Shown here: positions 23,812 to 38,900 of the stretch, piece by piece
Layout: each line of letters starts with the position of its first letter
How positions within the stretch are numbered: position 1 is the first letter of the stretch
Assembly: GCA_032622095.1 (NCBI GenBank)
Contig: CP136066.1
Location: 51,918,109 to 51,982,108, forward strand
Direction of reading: 5' to 3'
DNA length: 64,000 nt
Origin: Siphonodentalium dalli
Lineage: Eukaryota > Mollusca > Scaphopoda > Gadilida > Siphonodentaliidae
Position numbers and translations under genes: made by a program
Notes under the pieces: model-generated
Databases searched by the model: none
What the model was told of the DNA's origin: nothing
The model's input: only the letters and a program-made list of their open reading frames with translations

Positions 23812-24077
23812 AAATGCATCGGTCAGCAGTTCAAAGTCCCACCCAGCAGTTCAACAGCTACAGTTCAGCAGATTTTCCTGGAGTTGATTATAACACGGAT
23901 ATTAGTTCAGATGTTGTGCACATAACTTGTAATCGGTGGGGTATAACGAAATGCATCGATTTTACTAATCAGCAGCTGAATGCCATGGGAGAGGAGAGGA
24001 GCCTCACTAAGTTTGGTAATGCTCCGATCCCTGTAGACCCACACCATTCAAACAACATGTATACCAGAATTGTATAA
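23812..24077 (+). CDS. Candidate second exon (unit 2)
   Basis: Same sequence, acceptor and in-phase open frame as the unit 1 candidate, so it adds no independent evidence of coding. The same doubts apply. Confidence 0.3.
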
Positions 24078-27000
24078 GATCGTGCCAGTGAGCACATTAA
24101 TAAGAGGTTCTGCTGGTCAGCTATCGACTCTCAAAAGGCGAAGTTTCAACACGTTTTTAATTTGTATCAGACTATTAAATAAATCCTTTGATCGTTTCTA
24201 ATAAAGAGCGTCCATACTAACGTTTCCCAAAAGCAACAGATACAAAAAACGTTCTCAATTGTAATATCATGATTGTTTCTATTGGTTTCAACGTAGAAAA
24301 GGTTAACTATGATTTTGTTGATTTTTGCGATGCATGTCCATAGACTGATGATGACTTCAGTTTATTATTATTTTTTCCCCGCATGGTAAGCTGGAAATTA
24401 ACTTAGGAAAGTTGACTAATCTGATGTCAAATCCGACCGTTGTTTTTTGACACAGTTGACTAACTTCTGTACCAAGGTACGTGTTCAAAAACGAACGATG
24501 TTAAACGTCCCCTTTTTAAAAAGCCTACAAGGCGTCTATACGCTTTTGTTTAAATATGTTGAGGTATCATAAAACAAATAAAGATGTCCGAATATGATTA
24601 AACCAATATAGTCATGACGCATTTGTTCATAATCAGAAAGAATTTTCGGCGATACCTAAGGTAATGTTATTTACATAAATTATACAAATGAAAAATACGT
24701 ACACCACGTGTATTCTAATCTGGAATTAAATCAGTCAAATGTGTACGGGTCATGTGAAAACGCGTATTCAACAATTCGGCGAACTGAGCGATAGTCGCCA
24801 TTTCATATAGTGGACACCTTTCGCATAATGAAGTACTACTGATAACGCGTATTCAACAATTCGGCGAACTGAGCGATAGTCGCCATTTCATATAGTGGAC
24901 ACCTTTCGCATAATGAAGTACTACTGATAATAGTTATGAATAGCTTATAGTACGTAGTCGTTATATTTTCGCACTGTCCAAGAAAAGTTTTCACAGAATT
25001 GATGTCCTCGAGTCTGTTTGTGAGATAAACTTCTTGCCACTGACAGCAATGTGACAAAGTTCTCTTTGTCGTGATTATTATGTACTTAATTATGTTATTA
25101 TACGGTCATAGTCAGTGGTATGTTCGATTATTACATGCAAAGCCCGCCTGGCTTCTTGAAAACGTAAGCGTAACTACGGATATGACAAAACAGTTGATAG
25201 AAAGAACACAAATGTTTGTGACGTAGTACCTTATTGCTAATTATACGACAAGTGTCCATTAACATGATTCGACCAGTTATCACCTTTCTGTGTCATAATA
25301 CATCAGCCTGATAATGAGCGTATACCCGTTATTTAGTTGAATGGCGCGGGCCGCAGTGAAAACACATTATAAAGAGCGTGGATCTGATAAGTCGTGTCAA
25401 TGAAAACAGGTAGATTAAATATTGCCAATATGAGCTCATTTCATGTTAGAATAAACACTATACGGGCTTAGTTTGAACGCCGCGTTTTACGTCCATGTAG
25501 AGCGTATTTGTTCTCTAATACGCTCTACATGAGCATAAAAGGCGACATTAAAAATAAGCCCGTATTGTGCTTATTTTAACGAGAACAGACTGATCTGCAT
25601 GAGGATATGATGACAAAATTCATTCTCATTAATATTAAATGGTCGCTCAGCAACTACACAAAACACTAAACGGACACATCGGGACTCCCCCATACACCGT
25701 ATTAAAACTCGTGGGCTCTTCCCCATACAACATTCAATTCAATGCAACTTTTGCCGCTTTCGGGCATGACGATTTTCTATGTTCAGATATCATCAAAACA
25801 ACAAATCGTGGGGCGAAGAAGAAGACCATCCCGGGCGCTTCGCGCCCATCTACCCTTCCGTGCATTAATATTAAATGGTTTCGATAACGAAATCGTGCCG
25901 GTGGGTTTTCATACGCTGTGAATTAAATCACGCAATAACATTGTGTTCTAATGTATGTATATTTAAGACTTAACCTCAGTGATGTGAGACACATATTAAT
26001 AGCAACCACAATGCGCCGCAGGCGCGTTGTTGCTTTTCAAGTTTAGGCGTGAATGACGTCATTAATTTTTACAATACCATGAAACAGAATTTCGCCGCGA
26101 TGAAAAACGGCGCACAAAAATGGGTTAAAAATCACGTGACTTCCGCTCCGCTTTCGCATAGAATCATGGGAACAATAATTTCCCAAAAAGAAACGGTGAC
26201 ACAGAATCGGAAGTGGACCAACGGGATGGTTATAAAATTAACAACTTTAGTTTTTCTGAACAATTCCTACGTGATTTTGGCCTATAGTTTAGTTTCGTTT
26301 GACCAATTTCGTTGGTTAGCTGAATAAAATCAGCGAAGACGTCATGACATGGGTCCATGACGTCATTTGCGTCATTTGGTGTTGTGGGCTAGAATCCAGA
26401 AAAAATTGGTCTCCACAGGAAACACTGATTTCACATCAGTATACTAGACTTGGTTGCATTTATAACCGTTTTCGCAAAAGATATATGCGAAAATAGCACA
26501 AGCAAACGTGCCTGCTTCAGAATCAAATTACCACAGTTGAATAGCCAAGGATGTACCCTTTCCAACAATGTATAGCACGACATCGTGTGTTGCGCCGATG
26601 TTTACTTATGATGTTTTGTAATAACGATCCCGCCTTAGCTGCGTGTAATTTTCCTCCGGACAAATTGCTTAGCGAAAAATCCCCCTAATAGGCGGACAAC
26701 ATATTCAATAAGTTCCCGTCTCGCAACGATTTGGCCTCACAGCCATATCAGCGGCTTATCAATTCCTTCGAGATAAATGATTGAACCAATCTACCCTAAC
26801 AAGGGGGATTTTTTCACGGTTGTATGTCGCGCGAATAGTATTGGCTGGCTGCCAGGTATTCACACTCAACATCGGAACGCGGCTTATTATTTGAAATCAT
26901 TTGTGAGCAGTGGTGGCGGCAAGGAAGTCAAATTATATGTCCATCATAACATGGGTCGCCTTCGTTGGACAAGATGGAATTAAGCCTCAACCAAATTTGT

Positions 27001-28273
27001 TGTCAAGTTGATGTGGGGGGCTTATATGACCTTGACCTTGACCATAAAACGACCTTGACCTCTGTTGAAAGACATCTCACTTAAAGGGCCATTTTGCTAG
27101 ATATGTGTTGCGATGTACGCGCTAATGTCAATATTCAGAGGCCTTTTATAGCTATCCTTTAGAAATATACCGGTATCGAGGCTCCTACATACTCGAGTCT
27201 GTATCTGACGAACAGAAACATGGGAGTGCGATATCAATTTAAACTTGACCTCCATAAAGAATCTATTATATATTTGAAGAAAGTTTGTGGTCTGTGCGTG
27301 TGGGTGTGTGTGTATGTATGTATGTGTGTGTGTGTTTCCGCGATGGAATCGGAAACGGCTAACCGATTTTGATGAAACTTGGTACCGGTATGTAGTTTGA
27401 CCCGATAAGTAACAGGGGTCTATCCGTTTGCCCGTGCGGCGTGACCTTGACCTTCAAATGACCTTGAACCAATGTCCCTCCGCTGAGACGATTTCCACCA
27501 AATTTGGTGTGTGGGGGTAGTTTGAGGCGCTGATCAATTTCGTAACACACGGATGCCCGTGCGGCGTGACCTTGAACCTGTATATCGGTATCCGCTGGGC
27601 CGATGTCCACCATGTTGGGGTGTTGATGTAAATGGTGATGCCAATAAATTTCATCGCACCGAGATGCCCGTCAGACGGGTACCCAGCTAGCCTAATATAT
27701 ATTTTTGGGACTTCTTTTCTGTTTGTCTGTTAGCTATGGCCGTGAAAACTTCCGGACGGAGTTCGACGAAATTTGATACCTAAGTGTACTTTTGTCCGGG
27801 AAGTGTTTTGGACGGGTCAAATTGTGACTCCGACCTTACCTTGATCTTCAAAATGGTCGATTCAAGGTCAAATCTGGTCAAATGTAGCACGTAACCGTGT
27901 TCTTGCTCATATACAAACAAAACAAAGTAACTAGATCCAACGAAGCATCGCGTGAGGTTGCCCCGTTACGTGTCACGTGTGATCATATTACCGATACGAC
28001 ATGCCGTGTTCGGAATTGGGTTCGTCTGCTGCAACGAGGAGAATCACAATAATTAATATATACAGTCTGTACGCCGCCAGACCCATCCTGAATGAACAAC
28101 GCATCTAATGTACATGTATCAGTTCGCAATATGACTTTAACAACGTTAGGAAATAGACTATGCTGTTGGTGGGTCCTCTTGATTTAGCTATGTTGTTGGA
28201 GGGGCAAAATGGTGCTTTTAGGGATACGGTTGACCATCGCGATGGGTATTGCTGTTAAAAAATAACACATCCG

Positions 28274-28671
28274 TTAACCCTTTACCCAACAGAAGGGCCC
28301 TGTGCCAATGCATTCTCTTATATATGCGAGTCGACCATAGGTCGCCTCACATATATAAGAGAATGCATTGGCTTAACACATTAAAAATTATAAAATTGTT
28401 AAAGAATGTAAGAAAAAATGGTAAAAAGTGTTAAAAAAAGATTTTTTTAGGCCAATGCATTCTCTTATATATGCGAGGCGACCTATGGTCGACTCGCATA
28501 TATAAGAGAATGCATTGGCACAGGGCTAACTGTAACTATCACAATGTGGTCAAGGAGCCGGTTCCAATGATATCCATATTTGTATGGTTCTATTGAGACA
28601 GACCGAAGATATTTTAGGCTGTTGAAGCTTTATTTGGCCGGTTTTGGCCGGTTTGTTGGGTAAAGGGTTAA
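28274..28671. mobile_element. piggyBac-like MITE (unit 3)
   Basis: Copy of the unit 2 junction MITE with the same TTAA-flanked termini. Confidence 0.75.
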
Positions 28672-29564
28672 GTGGGACCGTTTATTTGTTTCGAACAGAC
28701 CATTCAGCCGATACCATATAGCAACAGTGATATGTAAGTGTTACCACAGCTATGCTCCGAGCGCCAATGTCCCAAATTTATTATTTGTAATGTTTTATGA
28801 CATAGCTATACGCGATAGTGAGTCTAATAACGTTTATTTGTGACAAAATTACACAATACAAATTATGGTCACGTTTAACGTAACCACTATTGTTTGTTAG
28901 CTAAACAACCACACGTTTTTTTTAGATCAGAACATATTCGAAATATAATGAATAATAATGGATAGAAGCATTGCCGGACAAGGGTCATCGATTCATATCA
29001 AATATGTTATACCCCGGTAACTATATAACACATGTTTACAAAGAGATAGACCATATTTAAACTACATTTTTTCATCGACACGACTTCACGCCATTTATAA
29101 TGTGTGTTCACTGTGACCTGATATGGGCCTACTTCAGAATCAAATCCGTCCAATATGAACCTATGTAAATATCTACGTCCAATATGAACCTATGTAAATA
29201 TCTACGTCCAATGTGAACCTATTTGAATGAGGAGATCTTGAGCAAATACATTCTCATTAATATTAAAATTTTCTCGATAACGAAATCGTGACGGTGGTTT
29301 TTCATAAGCTGCGAATTCAATCACGCATTGAAATTATATTCTAATTTTGTATATTTAAGACTTAACCTCAATGATTAAATTTTCGTAATCTGTATAATTA
29401 ATCTAGCAATAAGAGTATATTCTAAGTTATGAATATAACCTGCATAATGTGAGTGTATAATGTTCAATAGTCAACATGACGTGGGGCTCACGTGGAAAGT
29501 CCATGATATATATTCTGTTTTAAAATCACTACCCTTTCGTCATTAGATGATAACCACATACAGT

Positions 29565-29652
29565 ATGGATGTGGCGGTTATATTAGTGTGTACCATATTC
29601 CTTGTTATGATTCCCCGCCGTGAAGCAATCGAATCGTCCTCATCAGAGTCAG
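29565..29652 (+). CDS. Signal-peptide first exon (unit 3)
   Basis: Identical to the unit 2 exon, with the same upstream TATA-like element and donor. Confidence 0.6.
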
Positions 29653-31889
29653 GTATGTGATGCTTAATATTCTCCAAGTTTATAGCCATAATGCAGATCA
29701 CACGTTCCGTGAACATAGCGTACCGAGTTCACTTCAGTAGTGTAATCACCCCTGGTTAAGTGGTCCTGCTAATTTTCTATGATGCTGGTGGGTCCTGCTG
29801 AATTTCAATGATGCTGCATGGTAGGGCAAATCGATGCTGTTAAGAAAAAGTACCGTTATCTTATTTAAAGTTGTCACATGCGCCGTGTTTTGCTGATGTC
29901 ATCAATTCGCGGACAATTCAGTATGTGTGGAAAATATTCAAAACATGTGTATTGTGAAATATTTTAATAATGGCTGTGTTGATTGTTGCAAAACCGGTCA
30001 TAATTGAGACGGCTATCACTGTCGTATCACAGACACTAACGCCACCATTATTAAAATTTAAATATATATATATGTTCATCAATATATCATATCGACCCTG
30101 ACTATTTAGTCCGGCCGCCAAGTCACACTTGCTTGTTTGCGCGTATAGAGTTTTTCTCTCGGTGGATTCCGGTGGTCTAGAGTACCGGTCTGAATAATCC
30201 ACCATCATAGCGTTAGCACAATAATTATGTTCTTATGGTCTCTTTGTGTTGCTTCAACCACGTTTGTGATGGTGGTATTTCTTTACACCCCGTCAATTAA
30301 AGTCATCAACTTAACTTTACCCAATGAACAGCTGAATGTGATTGTTAACTGCTGAACTGGGTTGAACCTCGGTCAAATGGTGTCCCCGTTGGTATATTTA
30401 CACACTAAGTGTTGTCATCACTAAATCCAGCGTTCCGATTGGTCGGCGCCCACGTGGCTAATTGCAGTTATTTCTCGGTGAATGCGCAACGCCTCATAAC
30501 ACCAAGCTCATAACACCATCGATACGTCATTGGGGTTGGAAAGACGAACGCGTAATGTTTTGGGCGCATTTGGACTCGCGCAGGATTGACTTAATACATC
30601 ATCGGGTTTCAATATGAAGAGAAATTGTTCCTATTAACTTTTGCCAAGGGTGCTATTGGGTATTTTGGGCTGATCTTGTCACGATACACTTTTCGATTTA
30701 AATACATTTACAAAAGTGGCTTTTTCGCTAAATGTATATAAATATAAGGATTAACTGTCATGTGGACTATTTTTATGGAGATGTAACCGTGAGGTAAGTG
30801 GTCATAACTTGTATGTAAAACCCTTCGGGTTTTACACAAGTTATGTCCACTTACCTCACGGTTACATCTCCATAAAAACAGTCCACATGACAGTTAATCC
30901 TTATATACACAATCGATTACAAGTAATTTGCATAACATACATCCGACTCTCTCTGTTATAATTGTGTTAATCTGCATTCGGGATACTTTGCTGAACTGTA
31001 GCCTATGAAATGCTGAACTGGATTTTGAACTGCTTAACTTGATGGAGCTTGGTCCAATGGTGTTCCCTTTAGTCCGACAGCCTAACCGCATTTTTTGGCT
31101 GATGCGTGATTTCGCGTCTATATTGTTTTTTTCTTTGTGGATTCCGGTGGTCTAGAGTACCGGTTTGAAGAATCAACCAGCTGCCTGGCTGACAGCTTTG
31201 AGGAATTTGAGAAATTATGTTAAGTCAAAATGGCGGTTAATTGGCCATCCGTGCCAGAAAGAGAACGAGTGCTTCTGGAAATGAAGCACAAAAGCATAGT
31301 GCTAGTACAATAATTATGTTCTTAGGACCTCTTTGTGTTAGTTCGACCGAGATTGTGATGGTGGTTTCAAATATGGCCAACAAGATGGCGGTTTGAAATC
31401 GCGAAAATCTTAGTTTTTACTAAATCCGAACAAAAACCACCAGTAGCAGTATATCGAGTCCGAACGGCCAGACATGGGTATTTGACAAACTGGTAGCTCA
31501 TTCCAACACAAATATAGCCTTCAAATCGGAACCTTGTGTCATTTCGTAAATTGGACGAAGAACATATGGTATAATCATGACAATTATGGGGAATCTGACG
31601 CTACCTAAATATATCTTTTAAACTATTGGATCATATTACGACATAATTGAAGCCAAATCATAATCTTAGTTGAGTGTAACTAAAATGCTGATCAGCTGCT
31701 CATCAGTAGTTTACATACTAAGATGCTGATCAGCAGATTTCATGAAGTCAGTTATACTCATTTATAACGAAGATAGTCGCTTGTATGTTGTGTAAATGAC
31801 ATATATTCTATGGATTATATCTTAATACAGGGAGGGGACACAATGTGACTGACCAGCATGCTCGTTCAGCGGTTTAATACTTTGTCCAG

Positions 31890-32155
31890 AAATGCATCGG
31901 TCAGCAGTTCAAAGTCCCACCCAGCAGTTCAACAGCTACAGTTCAGCAGATTTTCCTGGAGTTGATTATAACACGGATATTAGTTCAGATGTTGTGCACA
32001 TAACTTGTAATCGGTGGGGTATAACGAAATGCATCGATTTTACTAATCAGCAGCTGAATGCCATGGGAGAGGAGAGGAGCCTCACTAAGTTTGGTAATGC
32101 TCCGATCCCTGTAGACCCACACCATTCAAACAACATGTATACCAGAATTGTATAA
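31890..32155 (+). CDS. Candidate second exon (unit 3)
   Basis: Same as the unit 1 and 2 candidates; subject to the same uncertainty. Confidence 0.3.
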
Positions 32156-35100
32156 GATCGTGCCAGTGAGCACATTAATAAGAGGTTCTGCTGGTCAGCT
32201 ATCGACTCTCAAAAGGCGAAGTTTCAACACGTTTTTAATTTGTATCAGACTATTAAATAAATCCTTTGATCGTTTCTAATAAAGAGCGTCCATACTAACG
32301 TTTCCCAAAAGCAACAGATACAAAAAACGTTCTCAATTGTAATATCATGATTGTTTCTATTGGTTTCAACGTAGAAAAGGTTAACTATGATTTTGTTGAT
32401 TTTTGCGATGCATGTCCATAGACTGATGATGACTTCAGTTTATTATTATTTTTTCCCCGCATGGTAAGCTGGAAATTAACTTAGGAAAGTTGACTAATCT
32501 GATGTCAAATCCGACCGTTGTTTTTTGACACAGTTGACTAACTTCTGTACCAAGGTACGTGTTCAAAAACGAACGATGTTAAACGTCCCCTTTTTAAAAA
32601 GCCTACAAGGCGTCTATACGCTTTTGTTTAAATATGTTGAGGTATCATAAAACAAATAAAGATGTCCGAATATGATTAAACCAATATAGTCATGACGCAT
32701 TTGTTCATAATCAGAAAGAATTTTCGGCGATACCTAAGGTAATGTTATTTACATAAATTATACAAATGAAAAATACGTACACCACGTGTATTCTAATCTG
32801 GAATTAAATCAGTCAAATGTGTACGGGTCATGTGAAAACGCGTATTCAACAATTCGGCGAACTGAGCGATAGTCGCCATTTCATATAGTGGACACCTTTC
32901 GCATAATGAAGTACTACTGATAACGCGTATTCAACAATTCGGCGAACTGAGCGATAGTCGCCATTTCATATAGTGGACACCTTTCGCATAATGAAGTACT
33001 ACTGATAATAGTTATGAATAGCTTATAGTACGTAGTCGTTATATTTTCGCACTGTCCAAGAAAAGTTTTCACAGAATTGATGTCCTCGAGTCTGTTTGTG
33101 AGATAAACTTCTTGCCACTGACAGCAATGTGACAAAGTTCTCTTTGTCGTGATTATTATGTACTTAATTATGTTATTATACGGTCATAGTCAGTGGTATG
33201 TTCGATTATTACATGCAAAGCCCGCCTGGCTTCTTGAAAACGTAAGCGTAACTACGGATATGACAAAACAGTTGATAGAAAGAACACAAATGTTTGTGAC
33301 GTAGTACCTTATTGCTAATTATACGACAAGTGTCCATTAACATGATTCGACCAGTTATCACCTTTCTGTGTCATAATACATCAGCCTGATAATGAGCGTA
33401 TACCCGTTATTTAGTTGAATGGCGCGGGCCGCAGTGAAAACACATTATAAAGAGCGTGGATCTGATAAGTCGTGTCAATGAAAACAGGTAGATTAAATAT
33501 TGCCAATATGAGCTCATTTCATGTTAGAATAAACACTATACGGGCTTAGTTTGAACGCCGCGTTTTACGTCCATGTAGAGCGTATTTGTTCTCTAATACG
33601 CTCTACATGAGCATAAAAGGCGACATTAAAAATAAGCCCGTATTGTGCTTATTTTAACGAGAACAGACTGATCTGCATGAGGATATGATGACAAAATTCA
33701 TTCTCATTAATATTAAATGGTCGCTCAGCAACTACACAAAACACTAAACGGACACATCGGGACTCCCCCATACACCGTATTAAAACTCGTGGGCTCTTCC
33801 CCATACAACATTCAATTCAATGCAACTTTTGCCGCTTTCGGGCATGACGATTTTCTATGTTCAGATATCATCAAAACAACAAATCGTGGGGCGAAGAAGA
33901 AGACCATCCCGGGCGCTTCGCGCCCATCTACCCTTCCGTGCATTAATATTAAATGGTTTCGATAACGAAATCGTGCCGGTGGGTTTTCATACGCTGTGAA
34001 TTAAATCACGCAATAACATTGTGTTCTAATGTATGTATATTTAAGACTTAACCTCAGTGATGTGAGACACATATTAATAGCAACCACAATGCGCCGCAGG
34101 CGCGTTGTTGCTTTTCAAGTTTAGGCGTGAATGACGTCATTAATTTTTACAATACCATGAAACAGAATTTCGCCGCGATGAAAAACGGCGCACAAAAATG
34201 GGTTAAAAATCACGTGACTTCCGCTCCGCTTTCGCATAGAATCATGGGAACAATAATTTCCCAAAAAGAAACGGTGACACAGAATCGGAAGTGGACCAAC
34301 GGGATGGTTATAAAATTAACAACTTTAGTTTTTCTGAACAATTCCTACGTGATTTTGGCCTATAGTTTAGTTTCGTTTGACCAATTTCGTTGGTTAGCTG
34401 AATAAAATCAGCGAAGACGTCATGACATGGGTCCATGACGTCATTTGCGTCATTTGGTGTTGTGGGCTAGAATCCAGAAAAAATTGGTCTCCACAGGAAA
34501 CACTGATTTCACATCAGTATACTAGACTTGGTTGCATTTATAACCGTTTTCGCAAAAGATATATGCGAAAATAGCACAAGCAAACGTGCCTGCTTCAGAA
34601 TCAAATTACCACAGTTGAATAGCCAAGGATGTACCCTTTCCAACAATGTATAGCACGACATCGTGTGTTGCGCCGATGTTTACTTATGATGTTTTGTAAT
34701 AACGATCCCGCCTTAGCTGCGTGTAATTTTCCTCCGGACAAATTGCTTAGCGAAAAATCCCCCTAATAGGCGGACAACATATTCAATAAGTTCCCGTCTC
34801 GCAACGATTTGGCCTCACAGCCATATCAGCGGCTTATCAATTCCTTCGAGATAAATGATTGAACCAATCTACCCTAACAAGGGGGATTTTTTCACGGTTG
34901 TATGTCGCGCGAATAGTATTGGCTGGCTGCCAGGTATTCACACTCAACATCGGAACGCGGCTTATTATTTGAAATCATTTGTGAGCAGTGGTGGCGGCAA
35001 GGAAGTCAAATTATATGTCCATCATAACATGGGTCGCCTTCGTTGGACAAGATGGAATTAAGCCTCAACCAAATTTGTTGTCAAGTTGATGTGGGGGGCT

Positions 35101-36351
35101 TATATGACCTTGACCTTGACCATAAAACGACCTTGACCTCTGTTGAAAGACATCTCACTTAAAGGGCCATTTTGCTAGATATGTGTTGCGATGTACGCGC
35201 TAATGTCAATATTCAGAGGCCTTTTATAGCTATCCTTTAGAAATATACCGGTATCGAGGCTCCTACATACTCGAGTCTGTATCTGACGAACAGAAACATG
35301 GGAGTGCGATATCAATTTAAACTTGACCTCCATGAAGAATCTATTATATATTTGAAGAAAGTTTGTGGTCTGTGCGTGTGGGTGTGTGTGTATGTATGTA
35401 TGTGTGTGTGTGTTTCCGCGATGGAATCGGAAACGGCTAACCGATTTTGATGAAACTTGGTACCGGTATGTAGTTTGACCCGATAAGTAACAGGGGTCTA
35501 TCCGTTTGCCCGTGCGGCGTGACCTTGACCTTCAAATGACCTTGAACCAATGTCCCTCCGCTGAGACGATTTCCACCAAATTTGGTGTGTGGGGGTAGTT
35601 TGAGGCGCTGATCAATTTCGTAACACACGGATGCCCGTGCGGCGTGACCTTGAACCTGTATATCGGTATCCGCTGGGCCGATGTCCACCATGTTGGGGTG
35701 TTGATGTAAATGGTGATGCCAATAAATTTCATCGCACCGAGATGCCCGTCAGACGGGTACCCAGCTAGCCTAATATATATTTTTGGGACTTCTTTTCTGT
35801 TTGTCTGTTAGCTATGGCCGTGAAAACTTCCGGACGGAGTTCGACGAAATTTGATACCTAAGTGTACTTTTGTCCGGGAAGTGTTTTGGACGGGTCAAAT
35901 TGTGACTCCGACCTTACCTTGATCTTCAAAATGGTCGATTCAAGGTCAAATCTGGTCAAATGTAGCACGTAACCGTGTTCTTGCTCATATACAAACAAAA
36001 CAAAGTAACTAGATCCAACGAAGCATCGCGTGAGGTTGCCCCGTTACGTGTCACGTGTGATCATATTACCGATACGACATGCCGTGTTCGGAATTGGGTT
36101 CGTCTGCTGCAACGAGGAGAATCACAATAATTAATATATACAGTCTGTACGCCGCCAGACCCATCCTGAATGAACAACGCATCTAATGTACATGTATCAG
36201 TTCGCAATATGACTTTAACAACGTTAGGAAATAGACTATGCTGTTGGTGGGTCCTCTTGATTTAGCTATGTTGTTGGAGGGGCAAAATGGTGCTTTTAGG
36301 GATACGGTTGACCATCGCGATGGGTATTGCTGTTAAAAAATAACACATCCG

Positions 36352-38900
36352 TTAACCCTTTACCCAACAGAAGGGCCCTGTGCCAATGCATTCTCTTATA
36401 TATGCGAGTCGACCATAGGTCGCCTCACATATATAAGAGAATGCATTGGCTTAACACATTAAAAATTATAAAATTGTTAAAGAATGTAAGAAAAAATGGT
36501 AAAAAGTGTTAAAAAAAGATTTTTTTAGGCCAATGCATTCTCTTATATATGCGAGGCGACCTATGGTCGACTCGCATATATAAGAGAATGCATTGGCACA
36601 GGGCTAACTGTAACTATCACAATGTGGTCAAGGAGCCGGTTCCAATGATATCCATATTTGTATGGTTCTATTGAGACAGACCGAAGATATTTTAGGCTGT
36701 TGAAGCTTTATTTGGCCGGTTTTGGCCGGTTTGTTGGGTAAAGGGTTAAGTGGGACCGTTTATTTGTTTCGAACAGACCATTCAGCCGATACCATATAGC
36801 AACAGTGATATGTAAGTGTTACCACAGCTATGCTCCGAGCGCCAATGTCCCAAATTTATTATTTGTAATGTTTTATGACATAGCTATACGCGATAGTGAG
36901 TCTAATAACGTTTATTTGTGACAAAATTACACAATACAAATTATGGTCACGTTTAACGTAACCACTATTGTTTGTTAGCTAAACAACCACACGTTTTTTT
37001 TAGATCAGAACATATTCGAAATATAATGAATAATAATGGATAGAAGCATTGCCGGACAAGGGTCATCGATTCATATCAAATATGTTATACCCCGGTAACT
37101 ATATAACACATGTTTACAAAGAGATAGACCATATTTAAACTACATTTTTTCATCGACACGACTTCACGCCATTTATAATGTGTGTTCACTGTGACCTGAT
37201 ATGGGCCTACTTCAGAATCAAATCCGTCCAATATGAACCTATGTAAATATCTACGTCCAATATGAACCTATGTAAATATCTACGTCCAATGTGAACCTAT
37301 TTGAATGAGGAGATCTTGAGCAAATACATTCTCATTAATATTAAAATTTTCTCGATAACGAAATCGTGACGGTGGTTTTTCATAAGCTGCGAATTCAATC
37401 ACGCATTGAAATTATATTCTAATTTTGTATATTTAAGACTTAACCTCAATGATTAAATTTTCGTAATCTGTATAATTAATCTAGCAATAAGAGTATATTC
37501 TAAGTTATGAATATAACCTGCATAATGTGAGTGTATAATGTTCAATAGTCAACATGACGTGGGGCTCACGTGGAAAGTCCATGATATATATTCTGTTTTA
37601 AAATCACTACCCTTTCGTCATTAGATGATAACCACATACAGTATGGATGTGGCGGTTATATTAGTGTGTACCATATTCCTTGTTATGATTCCCCGCCGTG
37701 AAGCAATCGAATCGTCCTCATCAGAGTCAGGTATGTGATGCTTAATATTCTCCAAGTTTATAGCCATAATGCAGATCACACGTTCCGTGAACATAGCGTA
37801 CCGAGTTCACTTCAGTAGTGTAATCACCCCTGGTTAAGTGGTCCTGCTAATTTTCTATGATGCTGGTGGGTCCTGCTGAATTTCAATGATGCTGCATGGT
37901 AGGGCAAATCGATGCTGTTAAGAAAAAGTACCGTTATCTTATTTAAAGTTGTCACATGCGCCGTGTTTTGCTGATGTCATCAATTCGCGGACAATTCAGT
38001 ATGTGTGGAAAATATTCAAAACATGTGTATTGTGAAATATTTTAATAATGGCTGTGTTGATTGTTGCAAAACCGGTCATAATTGAGACGGCTATCACTGT
38101 CGTATCACAGACACTAACGCCACCATTATTAAAATTTAAATATATATATATGTTCATCAATATATCATATCGACCCTGACTATTTAGTCCGGCCGCCAAG
38201 TCACACTTGCTTGTTTGCGCGTATAGAGTTTTTCTCTCGGTGGATTCCGGTGGTCTAGAGTACCGGTCTGAATAATCCACCATCATAGCGTTAGCACAAT
38301 AATTATGTTCTTATGGTCTCTTTGTGTTGCTTCAACCACGTTTGTGATGGTGGTATTTCTTTACACCCCGTCAATTAAAGTCATCAACTTAACTTTACCC
38401 AATGAACAGCTGAATGTGATTGTTAACTGCTGAACTGGGTTGAACCTCGGTCAAATGGTGTCCCCGTTGGTATATTTACACACTAAGTGTTGTCATCACT
38501 AAATCCAGCGTTCCGATTGGTCGGCGCCCACGTGGCTAATTGCAGTTATTTCTCGGTGAATGCGCAACGCCTCATAACACCAAGCTCATAACACCATCGA
38601 TACGTCATTGGGGTTGGAAAGACGAACGCGTAATGTTTTGGGCGCATTTGGACTCGCGCAGGATTGACTTAATACATCATCGGGTTTCAATATGAAGAGA
38701 AATTGTTCCTATTAACTTTTGCCAAGGGTGCTATTGGGTATTTTGGGCTGATCTTGTCACGATACACTTTTCGATTTAAATACATTTACAAAAGTGGCTT
38801 TTTCGCTAAATGTATATAAATATAAGGATTAACTGTCATGTGGACTATTTTTATGGAGATGTAACCGTGAGGTAAGTGGTCATAACTTGTATGTAAAACC
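36352..38900 (+). repeat. 8-kb tandem unit 4, truncated by the assembly gap
   Basis: The first 2,549 bases of a fourth unit, including the MITE (36,352-36,749), exon 1 and the left arm of the palindrome. The sequence stops at the palindrome tip ('gtaaaacc') and is followed by 100 N. Confidence 0.95.
37643..37730 (+). CDS. Signal-peptide first exon (unit 4)
   Basis: Identical to the unit 2 and 3 exons. The downstream part of this unit is lost in the gap, so whether the gene is complete here cannot be told. Confidence 0.55.

Larger units (their letters stand above)
20196..28273 (+). repeat. 8-kb tandem unit 2
   Basis: 8,078-bp copy, colinear with unit 1. It shares with units 3 and 4 the two-copy VNTR, the 'aagggccctg' variant and the palindrome mutation near its start. 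Confidence 0.95.
28274..36351 (+). repeat. 8-kb tandem unit 3
   Basis: 8,078-bp copy, nearly identical to unit 2. A private difference is 'ccatgaagaatc' near 35,330 where units 1 and 2 have 'ccataaagaatc'. Confidence 0.95.
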
